DNA of 64,000 bases from Macrotis lagotis (GCF_037893015.1 NC_133666.1:372001-436000), one strand, 5' to 3'; shown: positions 11,037 through 21,552, counted from the stretch's first letter. Notes: generated from the sequence alone by a model not told the origin. Program-made: numbers and translations.

Positions 11037-11120
11037 TATGAGTCCTTTATCCAAGAAACTGCCTACAAAATCACCTTCCCCCAATTTTCTGCTTTCCCTT
11101 CTAAAACACTTCAGGCTTTA
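10310..11120 (-). mobile_element. L1 ORF2 C-terminus and 3' end, minus strand
   Basis: The minus-strand frame over 10774-10971 reads 'W-W-R-G-S-V-E-I-G-T-L-I-H-C', the mammalian L1 ORF2 C-terminal 'C-W-R-x-C-G-E-I-G-T-L-x-H-C-W-W' block. It is preceded by 'M-N-R-Q-F-L-E-E-E-I-N', matching the 'M-N-R-x-F-S-x-E-D-I' region. Homology resumes right of the (TA)n repeat at 11040-11115 (TCCTTTATCCAAGAAACTGCC). 10313-10336 is the 3' part shared with 31028-31050. It is a 5'-truncated fossil. Confidence 0.85.
10985..11033. repeat. (TA)n microsatellite inside L1
   Basis: GTGTGTGTA followed by about 20 TA units, splitting the L1 ORF2 homology into two parts. Confidence 0.97.
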
Positions 11121-11139
11121 CATTTTATCTTCAAACATC

Positions 11140-11312
11140 CCTGGGGCTAAGTACTATTCTCATTCCCATTTTATAGATGAGGAAACTGAGACAGACATTA
11201 AATGATTGGTCCAAAGTCACACAGCTAGTAAATGTCTGAGTGCATTTTAACTTTTTTCTTTCTGATTCTATGTCTAGCACTCTGTCCACTACAGCAGTTC
11301 ACTGCCAACTTC
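11140..11312 (-). mobile_element. MIR/THER1-type CORE-SINE
   Basis: Carries CCCATTTTATAGATGAGGAAACTGAG (split over 11166-11191), AAAGTCACACAGCTAGTAAATG and TCTAGCACTCTGTCCACTAC, the reverse complement order of MIR/THER. Confidence 0.8.
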
Positions 11313-11765
11313 TGATGATAAAAACCTCAGGATGAGACAGAGTTTCAACAGAATTTGACCAAACATTCAAGGAAAAATGATTAATTTTAATGTTTCATAA
11401 ACTACTTATAATACGGATAAGAATAAGAATAATAATTCTATTATATACCTTCTGTTGTGAAAACATAATAACTGAAGGGTAAGGAGTCAGAGTAGAAGAT
11501 CCCTTCTAAACTTTAAGGCAAAACATGGAGATAAAATTTTTACCAAGAGGCTACAACAACATAAAATTGAGATTTGGCACTGTGACCAGGTTGGATTTTT
11601 GGAGGCCAGGGTCAACAAAACAGGATGAAGTCAGCATCTTGATGAATTCTCTCAGTATATCCCTTCTGCTAAAACTTAAAACAAAAACATAACTTATCAG
11701 ACTGAAAAGTCAGTGAATCACTTTTCTAGCCCAGGTCAGCTTAGGAAGACAGAGGAGGTGAGGAG
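11313..11765. other. Intergenic, unassigned
   Basis: AT-rich DNA without a recognised repeat or ORF. Confidence 0.4.
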
Positions 11766-11916
11766 GGATCAGCTAGGTGGTACAGTGGATACATCCCTGA
11801 CCCTAGAGTTAGGAGGACCTGAGTTCAACTCCAGCCTTAGACACTTAATTTCTTAGCTGTGTGATCTTGGACAAGTCACTTAACCCCTATTGCCTTGCAA
11901 GAACAAAAACAAAAAT
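11766..11916 (+). mobile_element. tRNA-derived SINE
   Basis: ATCAGCTAGGTGGTACAGTG head, GAGTTCAACTCCAG B-box region, TTAGCTGTGTGATCTTG and a CCTTGCAAGAACAAAAAC tail. Moderately diverged. Confidence 0.85.
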
Positions 11917-12189
11917 GAATCAAACCAACAAAAAAGAAGACAGAGGGATCTACAGATGATGGAGAGGGGGCTAGCAATGGTGATACTGTTGGTAACACCT
12001 GTTGGTGGAGGGGTCAGTGATGGTAGGGAATAGCCCAATAGCCAGGGATGGCAAGGGCTGGTCAGTAAGTGATTCCATGGAACCCTGTACTAGCAGGGAG
12101 CAAGTACAGGTGCCATCTGACAGAGATCATAGTTTCAGGGCCAAGGGATAAACAGTAATAGTCAGGAGGGAGCAGGACCCTACCAGGGT
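11917..12189. other. Intergenic, possibly L1 5' UTR
   Basis: GGT/GGA-rich text that may belong to the L1 5' region that follows. No gene seen. Confidence 0.3.
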
Positions 12190-12440
12190 AAGGACCAGAG
12201 CTCAGGTTAAGAGCAGAGTCCTCAGACCTCTCCCCAGATCACATTACTTTGGAAGCACTGAAAATTTACAGGCTCTCAGATTGAGTTGTGAAAGCAGCAG
12301 GACAAGAGAAAAATGGGGTCAGATCACTCATCCCCAAGTCCCATCTTCAAAGCAGAGCAAAACACTAAGATAAAGTTCAAATTAAGAAATAGACTGGAAA
12401 AATAAGCAAACAAACAAACATAAAAAGATAACTATGATTG
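12190..12440 (+). mobile_element. L1 5' region fragment
   Basis: Parallels 34060-34260 in order: a GCACTGAAAATTTACAG or AAAAGATTACAG block, then AGCAGAGC, then TAAAGTTCAAATTAAG or TAAAGTTAAAAGTCAA, then GACTGGAAAAATAAGCAAACAA or TTGGAAAATGAGTAAACAA. This is the 5' UTR/ORF1 start of the local L1 family, plus strand. Confidence 0.6.
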
Positions 12441-12469
12441 ACTTGTTCATTTCCAAAGTACAAAAGTCA

Positions 12470-12830
12470 AAGACAATTTCAAAAGACTTGTGATGGAAAA
12501 TACCATCCATATCCAGAGAAGAAACTGTGAGTTTAAATGCAGATCAAAGCTTACTATCTTCAAGTTTTAAAACTTCTCTTATGTATTATGTTTTTTATTC
12601 TCTCTAATGGATTTTGGGGTTTTTATTTTATTCTTCTTTCACAACATGATTAATATGGATCTTTGTTTAGCATGGTTGTACATGTATAGCCAATATTAGA
12701 TTGCTTTCTGTCAGGAGGAGGGGGGAGGGAGAGAGGAAGGAAAATGTAAAATTCAAAACCTTGCAAAAAATGATTTTTGCATGTGGCTGGAAAATATATA
12801 TAATTAAAATATTAAGAGAAAACTCCAGCT
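12470..12830 (+). mobile_element. L1 3' UTR fragment
   Basis: Shares order and text with 55190-55500: an AGAAGAAACTG or AGAGAAAAGACT start, TTCTTCTTTCACAACATGA or TTCTTCTTTCATAACATGA, ACATGTATAGCC or CATGTATAACA, GATTGCTTTCTGTC or GATCACTTGCTGTC, a GGGGGGAGGGAG run, and AAATTCAAAACCTTG before A/T-rich text. Plus strand. Confidence 0.7.
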
Positions 12831-13494
12831 CTTCTTTCCTCAAAGAATTAAATTGACTTTAGGAATATGCATGAAAGCAGGAAAGTTAGGCCTGATACCT
12901 TTTCACTACCAAGCTATCCTTCAAGGTCATCTGGTTTTCTGTTCAAAAATCTCACATCTGGATTCAAACAATGAGCACTTCTTAGGTTCATGAGAGAAGT
13001 GGGGGGAGAAGAAGGCAAGGGAATGAGTCGTTGGCAACCCCCATTATGAATCTTCCAACCAGTCATGTAGCTCCCTATGCCTCAGCTCTGTAACAATAGG
13101 GTCACACTGATCCCATGATCTTCTGCTGTACCCTGTTCTGTTCTTTCCTCTGTACTCTCCCAAACCTATAAAGGGAAAATGTGCTTTTACATTGGGTTCT
13201 TTGGCATAAATGGAGATAAGCCACTGATCCACTGATTGCAAGGTAGTATGCCCCTGTTGAAAACTGTTACCTTGCTTGTGAATGTGCCTCAGTTTACTCT
13301 TTTGTTAACATCTCTAATATGACAGTCCAGACATTATATTTCAAGAAATTGTTAAGGAAAACTACCTGGACAGTTGAGAACCGGAGGGCCATCAGCAGAT
13401 CAGCGGCTTGTGACTAGTGGACCCTTGGGGTCGTTGGCATAAATGTAAGACCCTCCTCCTAACAGAAATCCCAAAATGAAAATTCCCAGGATAT
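12831..13494. other. Intergenic, unassigned
   Basis: About 660 bp without a recognised repeat. A 65-codon chance frame on the minus strand (13044-13241) has no family resemblance. Confidence 0.4.
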
Positions 13495-14600
13495 TATCAC
13501 CCAAATCCAGAGTTCCCAGGTTAAGGAGAAAATACTGAAAGTCAGCAGAAAGAAATAATTCAAATTACCACAATACTGATCACAGAAGGTTTATTTAGCA
13601 GCTATCATTGTAAAGAAGCAGTCAACTTGAGATAGGATATTCCAGAGAGCAAAGGTACTAGGATTGCAATCAAGAATCACCCAGTAAAACAGGGTACGAT
13701 CCTTCAGAAACTTGGACATTCAAGCAGAAAACTCAAGAGAGCCACACAATAAAAACTATGAAAGAATAATCTTAGCAAGATTAAACTGTTTACATTCTTA
13801 TAGGATATGATTATGCAGGTTGAATTTGGGCTAGAAATAGAGTTGATTCAATCAATGAAAAGCCGTTCTATCAATGTGATAACCCTGATCATTAATATAT
13901 ATGGTCTATTATATTACTAACAAAACATCTTTTAAAAATAGTTGATTGCCTCAATATAGTCTTTCTAAAAAAAAAAAGCTTTTGACAGAATCCATTTGTG
14001 TACACAGTACTACAAGGCATAGGAATAAAATGGATTTTGATGCATTATAGAGAAGTCTATTTTGAACCGATATCCAATATTATGCATAATGGAACAATCT
14101 TTTCAATCAGCCCAATTTCAACACTATTATGTGATCAAGTTTAAAAATATTAGTTAGGGGCAGTTAGGTGGCACAGTGTATAGAGCACCAGCCCTGGAGT
14201 CAGGAGTACCTGAGTTCAAATCCGGCCTCAAACACTTAATAATTACCTAGCTGTGTGGCCTTGGGCAAGCCACTTAACACCCATTGCCTTGCAAAAATCT
14301 AAAAAAAAAATAGTTACTTATAGCAATAAGACAGAAACAGCAAATTGAAAGAATAAAATATAGGCAATGAGGAAACAAAATGACTGATTTTTTGCAGATG
14401 ATATGATTGTCTGGAATTTCCTTAAGAGTAAGTTAAAATTTTATTTAAACATTTTTAAAATTCAGCACAATTGCAAAATATAAAATAAACCCTCATAAGA
14501 TATTAACATTTTTGCCTATTACCAAAAACCCATCACAAAAAAGAGAACTTCCATCTAATTTCAAAATGTATAAAATGTTTTAAAGTCTATATCATCCAAG
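13495..14600 (+). mobile_element. L1 fragment: ORF1-like tail plus ORF2 reverse transcriptase
   Basis: 13510-13750 has GGAGAAAATACTGAAAGTCAGCAG and GATATTCCAGAGAGCAAAGG, matching the reverse complement of 37530-37660 (the ORF1-like region). 13960-14590 is ORF2 RT: AAAGCTTTTGACAGAATCC, then GCAGATGATATGATTGTCT (F/L-A-D-D-M-I-V) at 14394-14412, then AAAATATAAAATAAACCC. The text between the two is missing, so the element is internally deleted and decayed. A SINE is nested at 14157-14310. Confidence 0.8.
14157..14310 (+). mobile_element. Full-length SINE nested in L1 ORF2
   Basis: GGGGCAGTTAGGTGGCAC to GCAAAAATCT(A)10, with TAGTTA on both sides (14151-14156 and 14311-14316). L1 reverse-transcriptase homology continues on each side, so the SINE is younger than the L1. 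Confidence 0.93.
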
Positions 14601-14676
14601 AGTCTTAAATTATAGGATTTCCAAGTAGGAAAAGAGCCCTTCTACCAGAACTAATGACAGACCTAAATCTTTGGAA

Positions 14677-14872
14677 TAGGGTCGCTAGGTGGCGACATAG
14701 TCCATGGAGTGCAGAGTCAAGAAGCCCCCTGGAGACAGGAAGATACATCTTCCTGAGTTCAAATCTGATCTCAGATACACAGTTGTGTGACCCTGGGCAA
14801 GTCACTTCACCCTCTTTGCCTTAGTTTCCTCATCTGTACAATGAACTAGCTGGTCTTTTTTTTTTTTTTTTA
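14677..14872 (+). mobile_element. Mar-type SINE with CORE segment
   Basis: GGTCGCTAGGTGGCGACATAG head, GAGTTCAAATCTGATCTC, CTGGGCAAGTCACTTC and CTTAGTTTCCTCATCTGTAC, ending in a T-rich run. Confidence 0.8.
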
Positions 14873-14965
14873 ACTCTGGGCTTCCCTTACTTCTTTCAAG
14901 TGTCAGCTAAAATTCTCCCTTCTTCTAAAAGAAGCCATTCACAATTCCCTGGGGTGGGGGTGGGG
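14873..14965 (+). mobile_element. Short L2 3' fragment
   Basis: CTTCTTTCAAGTGTCAGCTAAAAT followed by CTTCTAAAAGAAGCC is the L2 ORF-end/3' UTR junction text (compare 4250-4290). It is followed by a G-rich run of up to 12 Gs (14962-14973). Confidence 0.55.
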
Positions 14966-15404
14966 GGGGGGGGGACTGCAGTGTCATGGTAGAGGCCAGC
15001 CTGAAGGAAAGAGGCCATAACATGAACAGATGACACTGACTGTCTCCAGGGGTTGCCCCTCCATGAATGGGCTTTCCTACTGCTTCACCCTTCCTATGGC
15101 CTAGTCTATCTCTTCACTGTTCCCAGTGATGGTAGTATATTCCTGGGAGTTTGTGCCCTACCCCCCAAAAATGATTGTTACTTTTATTCCTCCATTATTT
15201 CCTTTCTAAGCCTTTGCTTTGTGTCTTCTGGATGACTGTTAAATGTAAACACATTAGCTGGGGCTAGTGAAGTATGGAGTTAGGTGATGGAGCTCCACAG
15301 AATACCTTGACAAGGAAGTGATCTTTTCCAAGGGATTTACTCTGCATATGGGGGAAATCCCCTTTGTTCTACATAAGAAGGAACTGAATTTCAGACACAC
15401 ACAC
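14966..15404. other. Intergenic, unassigned
   Basis: No gene or recognised repeat other than the G-run at its left edge. Confidence 0.4.
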
Positions 15405-15405
15405 T

Positions 15406-15453
<48 letters not shown>
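15405..15453. repeat. (CA)n microsatellite
   Basis: About 22 CA units. Confidence 0.98.
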
Positions 15454-15456
<3 letters not shown>

Positions 15457-15599
15457 CAGCACTCAAATCTTCAAAATCTAAGGAAAATTTTCCTTCTACT
15501 ACATGGTTTGGGGGTCAGTCTAGCCAGGTGGACTAATGGAAATTGTGTTGACTCTGGAGTAAAACAAAATCCTAGTTTTTCTACTTCCTGACTGAATGG

Positions 15600-15765
15600 A
15601 GAACAAGTCTATTTGTCTGTCTCTTTTTTGTGTCTCTGCCTTTCTCTGTATTTCGGTCTCTGTCTCTCTTTTTCTGCCTCCATCTTTTCCTCTCTCTCTC
15701 TCCCTCCCTCCTTCCCTCCTTCCCTCTCTCTGTCTCTGTCTGTTTCTGTCTCTGTCTTAGCCCCC
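15600..15765. repeat. (TCTC/TCTG/CCTT)n pyrimidine tract
   Basis: Imperfect pyrimidine-rich tract. The two short reading frames over it (Ser/Leu-rich and Arg/Glu-rich) are artefacts. Confidence 0.85.
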
Positions 15766-15889
15766 AGCCTTGGTTCTCACCTGCCAAAGGAGGTAGTTGA
15801 GCTCAACAATCCTCTTCTCCTCTGACAGACAGTCTGAAGGTCCTTCTGTGAGAGTCAGTTTCCTCCTTTTTAAAAACAATTTGCTTCTA

Positions 15890-16335
15890 AAGAATATGTG
15901 GCCAGCTCTGTGCTAAGTGCTGGGAATACAAATTCATGGGAAAAGACACACCCTCCCTCAAGGTGTTTCAATCTGAATAGGGAAGATAACACATAAAAAA
16001 GAACTGAAAAGCAAGTGAATGAAGGGGAGCCATGAGGGACCCTGCTGGACCTTAACTGGGAGGGAAGGCCAAGAAGTATGGCTGCCTGGGCTTCTCCAGA
16101 AAGTGGAGGCCTCTAAAAGAAACTCCCCAATGTTCCCAGTGGGGCAAGCATGTGGAGAGATGGTCTAGGGAGAAAAAGCCCAAGCCCTGAGGGACATTTC
16201 AGGACTAGAAAACAAGGCACCTTGGTGATCAAGACCTGAAAAATCAAAAGCAGAGCTGGGAGGGGACTGAAGCCTGACTTAGTCTCCAAAATGGAGGCCC
16301 TTAGAAGGATCTAGGAAATAGGAGAAGAAAGTGTA
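15890..16335 (-). mobile_element. L2 LINE 3' fragment, minus strand
   Basis: AGCTCTGTGCTAAGTGCTGGG followed by ACCCTCCCTCAAGGTG is the reverse complement of the L2 3' UTR, as at 9290-9360. The rest to 16335 is weaker. Confidence 0.6.
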
Positions 16336-16339
16336 CAAA

Positions 16340-16500
16340 TAACAGAAAGTTTCCTGAAGGAAAATTACCATAACGAGATAATATTCAAACATTTCTGGGA
16401 TGAAGGAAAGCAATTATTAGGAGAAAATTTATTTTCTAAATAATTTCATCAACAAAAGAAAGAACAAATCAATGAACTGGGCACACAAAAATAACAATAA
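16340..16500 (+). mobile_element. Possible L1 ORF2 fragment
   Basis: GAGAAAATTTATTTTCTAAATAATTTCATCAACAAAAG with AACAAATCAATGAACTGGGCA resembles the EN-RT linker of the L1 ORF2. Short and decayed. Confidence 0.45.
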
Positions 16501-18360
16501 AACAACAACTGAAATTTATAGAGCACTCAGTTTTCTGATAGGACACATTTCCCAGTTGTAGCTTCTTCAACAGGAGTTTCCCAGTCTCTCCTCAGGTTTA
16601 TCCAACCCTTAGGGATTAGTTTTCCCTTAAAGGAAACAAAGCTGTCTTTGACCCCTGATTGGGTTCCCTGAAGTGGCTTCCTGGCCATCCTAAGAGGCTC
16701 CTCCTGGGGAGTCCAGTCCAGAGTTGAGGGTGCCTAAGCCCATGAGAGTCACAATATATTAATTGCTCTGATTGCATGCTTCTAGAATCTGATTTAAAGA
16801 ATTGTTGCCATGAGGAGGCCATGAAAATTGCATCAACCAAAGCTGAAGTCAAATATCCTTGCTGCATAGCCTTGCTCTATCAGAGGAAACCTCTTTCTGC
16901 CACCTGTTCAATGATTTAGGAGGGCCTTATTTCATCCCCAAATTAAACATGGACTAAGAAAGGGCTGATGTTAGCCCTACCTCTTACCTTTGGCATAGTC
17001 AGAAGTTTAGGATGAGATGGCCTTGTGGTTCACATCCTAGTGGAGTTGAAAGAAGGACGCTCTATCTGGAGGGTGGGATGATCAGATGGTTAGAGATAAC
17101 TCCCAACTTGAGCCTTTCTGAAATGTGGAAGATTTTCAGTGGAACAAGGAGCAAATTTCCTTTACATAGAGCAATTGACCCAGAGGCTGCTGGAGGAGAT
17201 TGATGGGGAAAATACGGAAGGCATGAGAAAATTGGCATAAAGTGGTCAAGAGTAGGAGACAGAGCTTTTGACCTTGCTCTGAAGGCCAAGATGAAGCTGG
17301 TGACCCCACAAGTATTTATGTGACTTACATGTATTAAAACAGCTTGGTATGATTGTGAAAATTATTTTGACCTCCTAGATACCCCAAAAAAGTCTTGGGG
17401 ATTTCCAAGGAGTCCTAAGATAATACATTGAGAATCACTAGAGTCTATGTGGAGATTCTCTCAACGGTGGAATTTCGGAGACTTGGGGAGGTTCTCTGAA
17501 GATTTAAATCTACAAAATCAACTAAATCAGAGGTTCTAGACAATACCTTTTTTTCCCTTTCTAGGGTCTTAAGATATCCTTAAGATATTCCTAAGATCTG
17601 GCTCTCCAATCCAATGGTTTCTAGGTTCTGATCCCCAGGAGGACAAAACAGACCAGGATGCAATGTTTCAAGATGTAGTTCCTACAGGTACATGGAAATT
17701 CTTTGTTCCACTACCAGAATAGAGTCACTGGAGCATCAAGGTCCCTAGGAAACTCCTCAGGTATTCCTCAATTGGCAAGACTCTCCTTCTACCACCCCCC
17801 CACCCCCAGGAAAATTCAAACAATTTCTTCTCAGAGATGGTTTTGGGGACCATTGAAGGAAATTGATGGAAGGTGTTCTGCTTTCAAATGACAGGAGGGA
17901 GCTAAAACAGTTTCTAGAATAACGACGCTGATTGAGAATTTACACAGAATAAAGAAAATACCTTATCTATTTCAAGGCAACCCTGAATCCTTAGAGGAAA
18001 GTGAGGGACAGTTGTGACTCAGTCCCTGTGCAAGGTTGAGGCAAAGACAGAGGCTTTGGAAAGGGCAAACATTTTGCATCGTCCTTCCAGTGTGGCAGAG
18101 GAGGAGGAGGAGGAGGAGGAAGAGGAGGAGAGATAGGATGAGCAGGTGGGCCAAGAACTATGGAGAGGGTAGTAGTATAAGGAGAATCTTGGGATCCAAA
18201 TAGATTCCTGAACTACCAGGAGAGGAGCAGGTTAACCATCTTTGCTAAATATTCTTTTTGAATGTCTTTCCCTTGCCTAAGGGTTCATAAGAGTTCCTTG
18301 CCCTGCTTCTCCTATCATGGGATGAATTTACACATCTATTTGCCATGCCTCTGGTTTTGT
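16501..18360. other. Intergenic, no recognised gene
   Basis: About 1.9 kb of mostly unique-looking DNA. A short (GGA)n tract lies at 18098-18131, and a run of seven Cs near 17795. Chance frames up to 83 codons show no family resemblance. Confidence 0.45.
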
Positions 18361-18592
18361 CAGGGTAGCTAGATAGCTCAGTAAATAGGGTCTTCAAACT
18401 GGAGTCAGGAAGACCAGAATGAAAATTTAGCCTTAGACACATGCTAGCTGTTTGATCCTGGACAAGTTACTTCACCCTACTTGCCCTAATCCACTGAACC
18501 ACTTAAACCACTGCTGAACCTTTGCCAAGAAAACCCCAGGGACACTATGGTCCATGGGATCATGAAGAGTCGAACCTGACTGAAAAACAAAT
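18361..18592 (+). mobile_element. Long Mar/MIR-type SINE, diverged
   Basis: AGGGTAGCTAGATAGCTCAG head, CTGGAGTCAGGAAGACC, then the long 3' module CTTTGCCAAGAAAACCCCAGG and CATGAAGAGTCGAACC shared with 5640-5700. Confidence 0.75.
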
Positions 18593-18845
18593 GGTTTTAT
18601 AAGGTTCTATTTGAGGAACATACATAAATTTTGTCCTTTCCTGCAGGAATCAAGAAGCAGAGGTAATCGAAAGACAGGTGGATTTTGAGCCAGAAGACCT
18701 GAATTCAAAGCCATTTAGTTTAGCTCTTGGAAGAGATTTGACCTCATTAACCTCTTAGAGAAGGCTAGTTTCTTCTAGCTCACAGGCTCTGATCAAAAGA
18801 TGATTGAATTTAAATACATCTCCCAGCCAATTTTAAAAATTGGCC

Positions 18846-18992
18846 AGGGCAGCTAGGTGGCACAGTGGATAGAATACCAGCCCTGGAGTCAGGAGGACCT
18901 GAGTTCAAATACAGCCTCAGACACTTAATAATTACCTAACTGGGTGACCTTTGATAAGTCACTTAACCCTATTGCCTTGTAAAAGAAAAGTC
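18846..18992 (+). mobile_element. tRNA-derived SINE
   Basis: GGGCAGCTAGGTGGCACAGTG through GAGTTCAAATACAG, CACTTAATAATTACC and CCTATTGCCTTGTAAAAG. Near full length. Confidence 0.9.
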
Positions 18993-19203
18993 ATAGATCA
19001 ACCCTGATCAGGAAGCTCATCAGGATGGAAACAAAAGCTAACGTGTACATTTGCCTCATGAACTTAGAGCTCAGATGTCTTCGGAGGGGTCTTCCTCTGT
19101 TGACCTTCCCCAAACAAATAACCCAGGCTTTCATTTCAGCCCAGTCTTTTTCCTCAAGTTCAATGCTTCCTCATGGTATAGGTGATCTTGTATGCTCAAC
19201 ATA

Positions 19204-19204
<1 letters not shown>

Positions 19205-19252
<48 letters not shown>
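19205..19252. repeat. (AC)n microsatellite
   Basis: About 23 uninterrupted AC units. Confidence 0.98.
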
Positions 19253-19253
<1 letters not shown>

Positions 19254-19963
19254 TCCCTTGCTACTTTAAAAATTGGGCCAGCAACTTCCTGGGGAGGGGG
19301 AGACTGGAAGGAGTCCTTTTGGGCTAGGCTGGGAACCACTTTGGACAATGGCCCATTTTTCTTCAGTGCCTCTTGGTGTCCATAGTAGTAAACATTATAC
19401 TTGTTCTTCTGATCACATTCAAGGTCATTCATCCTTGGCCTGTTTACAAGGCCTGAAGATACTGTCTTATCCAAAGATCTCAATGGCTCCTCAAGAACCT
19501 TTAAACTTCCAGTGTGGCCAAAACTACCTGATCCAGGGAAAAATACGAGATTAGCAGGTTCCTGATACTGGCCAGCTTATGTGTGCCACAATTATAGGTT
19601 GAAACTTGAGGAATTCCAGCTGAGTCCACTCCTTTTTTATGATACATAATCTCAGCTCAGCCTGATTCACTCTCCCCCTCACCAGAGCTGATCCTCCCAA
19701 CCTTTGCTTCCCTCCTCAAACCTCCCAAGGTTTCAGCTCTTGATGTTGCCCTAGCTGAGAATCTTGCCTCAGATTTCATTGAGGAACACTGAGGAGGTGG
19801 GAGGGGTTACTGGAAGCAGCCAAGCCAGCCTCTGGTCAGGCTTGGGACTCAATCCCCTGGGGATAGCAGCAGTGGAGGCCAGGGGCAGGGACTGGGAGCC
19901 GTTGCCAGCCTAATCTGGATCTTTCCTGGACTGGATCACCTTGATCTCCCTGTCTCACAGCAG
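19253..19963. other. Region upstream of the PALS2-like retrogene
   Basis: About 700 bp with no recognised repeat, moderately GC-rich near its right end. I see no convincing TATA box or CpG island. If the retrogene is expressed, its promoter would have to lie here, but nothing in the sequence proves one. Confidence 0.35.
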
Positions 19964-20019
19964 CTACCGACATCGGCCGGGGCAGAAGAGAAGTCCACCT
20001 CATCTTCCTCAAAGGTATC
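19964..20019 (+). pseudogene. Decayed 5' coding remnant of the PALS2 retrocopy
   Basis: 19964-19990 reads L-P-T-S-A-G-A-E-E, matching the parental L-P-S-S-T-G-A-E-E. 19993-20019 reads V-H-L-I-F-L-K-G-I, matching D-L-I-F-L-K-G-I, directly before ATG 20020. The two blocks are out of frame by two extra bases, and the frame of the main ORF meets a stop at 19942. The parental N-terminus (about 28 residues, including the first L27 part) is therefore lost, which explains the internal start. Confidence 0.7.
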
Positions 20020-21552
20020 ATGGAGAACCCGATGGTAAGATCCCTGGCTCAGGCTTGTGAGAGACTAGAAGATCTTGAACTTAAAGCTGTTAGTGATAAA
20101 AACTTAAAAGTAGTAAATGAAAATGTCGAAGACATAGAAGACATAGATCCTTTAAGTAATGTAGAGGGGAATGCTGCAGAGCTGGTCAGTCTTCTCAAAG
20201 AACCTCCCTTTCAGTCCGTTTCAGAGGCCTCAAAGAGTTGTGAGTCAACTTCTTCTAGTCCAGAGATGAATTATTCCTCTGTAATCAACCAGCTGCTTCC
20301 AGTAGATGATGTTCCTACACTTGGCATCTACAAGAGATCAAGAGTGCCCTTAGGAATGACATTGAAAGTTAAAAACAATGACTTGGTGATTGCCCGGATC
20401 CTTCATGGAGGAATAATAGATCAGCTGGGTCTTCTTCATGTGGGGGACATCATCAAGGAGGTCAATGGCCACAGGATTAGAAACAACCCTAAGGAGTTAC
20501 TGGAGCACCTGAAGAACATCACTAGCAATGTCACCCTGAAGATCCTGCCCAGCTATTGGGGCACCGTCATCCCTCAGCAAGTGTTTCTAAAGTGTCATTT
20601 TGATTATGATCCCAACCACGACAAGCTGATTCCCTGCAAAGAGGCTGGACTGAAGTTTTCAAAAGGAGACATTCTTCAGATTGTCAACCTCCAAGATCCA
20701 AACTGGTGGCAGGCTAGACATCTAAAAGAGGGAGGAAGTGTGGGCCTTATCCCCAGCCAGTCTCTGGAAGAGAAGAGGAAGGCTTTTGTTAAAAGAAACT
20801 GGGAAAACCCAGGGCCTTTTTGTGGGACTTTAAGCAGCAAAAAACAGAAAAAGATCATGTATCGCACAGCCAAAAGTGCAGAATTTGACCATCATGAAAT
20901 CCAGATATATGAGGAAATGGCAAACATGCCTCCATTTCAGAGAAAAGCAATAGTATTGATAGGGGCCCAGGGTGTTGGCCGAAGAAGCTTGAAGAACAGA
21001 TTCATAGAATTAAATTCCACTAGGTTTGGGACCACAATACCCTTTACTTCCCGGAAGCCAAAGGAAGATGAAACAGATGGCCAGGATTATAGATTCGTGT
21101 CATGGCATGAGATGGAGGTAGACATTAAAGCTGGAAGATACCTAGAGCATGGCGAATACCAAGGACACCTCTATGGCACCAGAACAGACTCCATTTTGGA
21201 GGTAGTCCAGACCGGGAGGTCGTGCATCCTGGATCTGAGCCCACGGGCTCTGAAAGTAATAAGGACATCTGAATTCATGCCCTTTGTCATTTTTATTGCT
21301 TCTCCCAGTTTACAGGTACTGCGTGATATGCACAAGGGTATGGTAGAGGCTGGTTTCACCACCAACCTCCCAATGGACACAGACCTGAAAAAAACAGTCA
21401 CTGAAAGTGCTCGAATCCTGAGAGCCTACAGCCACTATTTTGATTTGATTATTGTAAATGATAACCTGGACAAGGCCTTTGAGGAACTGCAGTCTGCCAT
21501 CATAAGACTGAGAACAGAGCCACAGTGGATCCCTGTCAGCTGGCTGTATTAA
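20020..21552 (+). CDS. PALS2: Intronless PALS2 (MPP6)-like MAGUK retrogene, open over 510 codons
   Basis: MAGUK scaffold related to PALS2/MPP6, which in the parent organises membrane-junction complexes through L27, PDZ, SH3 and guanylate-kinase-like (GK) domains. Visible here: L27 remnant (about 1-62); PDZ (about 99-178, with the carboxylate-loop equivalent V-P-L-G-M and the G-L-L-H-V-G-D-I-I-K-E-V-N-G core); SH3 (about 187-256, K-C-H-F-D-Y-D ... N-W-W-Q-A-R ... G-L-I-P-S); lysine-rich hook (272-280); GK (about 308-500, degenerate P-loop I-G-A-Q-G-V-G-R-R-S, then T-S-R-K-P and G-E-Y-x-G-x-L-Y-G). GK domains of this family bind phosphoproteins rather than acting as kinases. The remembered human protein is about 540 residues with roughly a dozen coding exons; this copy has none of the introns. 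Identity to remembered human PALS2 is very roughly three quarters. Start chosen at ATG 20020, which has A at -3 and G at +4 and matches an internal Met (about residue 29) of the parent. A 9-bp in-frame tandem repeat encodes E-D-I twice (residues 37-42). Expression is unknown. Confidence 0.85.
   Translation: MENPMVRSLAQACERLEDLELKAVSDKNLKVVNENVEDIEDIDPLSNVEGNAAELVSLLKEPPFQSVSEASKSCESTSSSPEMNYSSVINQLLPVDDVPTLGIYKRSRVPLGMTLKVKNNDLVIARILHGGIIDQLGLLHVGDIIKEVNGHRIRNNPKELLEHLKNITSNVTLKILPSYWGTVIPQQVFLKCHFDYDPNHDKLIPCKEAGLKFSKGDILQIVNLQDPNWWQARHLKEGGSVGLIPSQSLEEKRKAFVKRNWENPGPFCGTLSSKKQKKIMYRTAKSAEFDHHEIQIYEEMANMPPFQRKAIVLIGAQGVGRRSLKNRFIELNSTRFGTTIPFTSRKPKEDETDGQDYRFVSWHEMEVDIKAGRYLEHGEYQGHLYGTRTDSILEVVQTGRSCILDLSPRALKVIRTSEFMPFVIFIASPSLQVLRDMHKGMVEAGFTTNLPMDTDLKKTVTESARILRAYSHYFDLIIVNDNLDKAFEELQSAIIRLRTEPQWIPVSWLY

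Noticed and set aside
16616-16867. 83-codon minus-strand frame
   Set aside because: No domain, no repeat family and no start context that supports translation.
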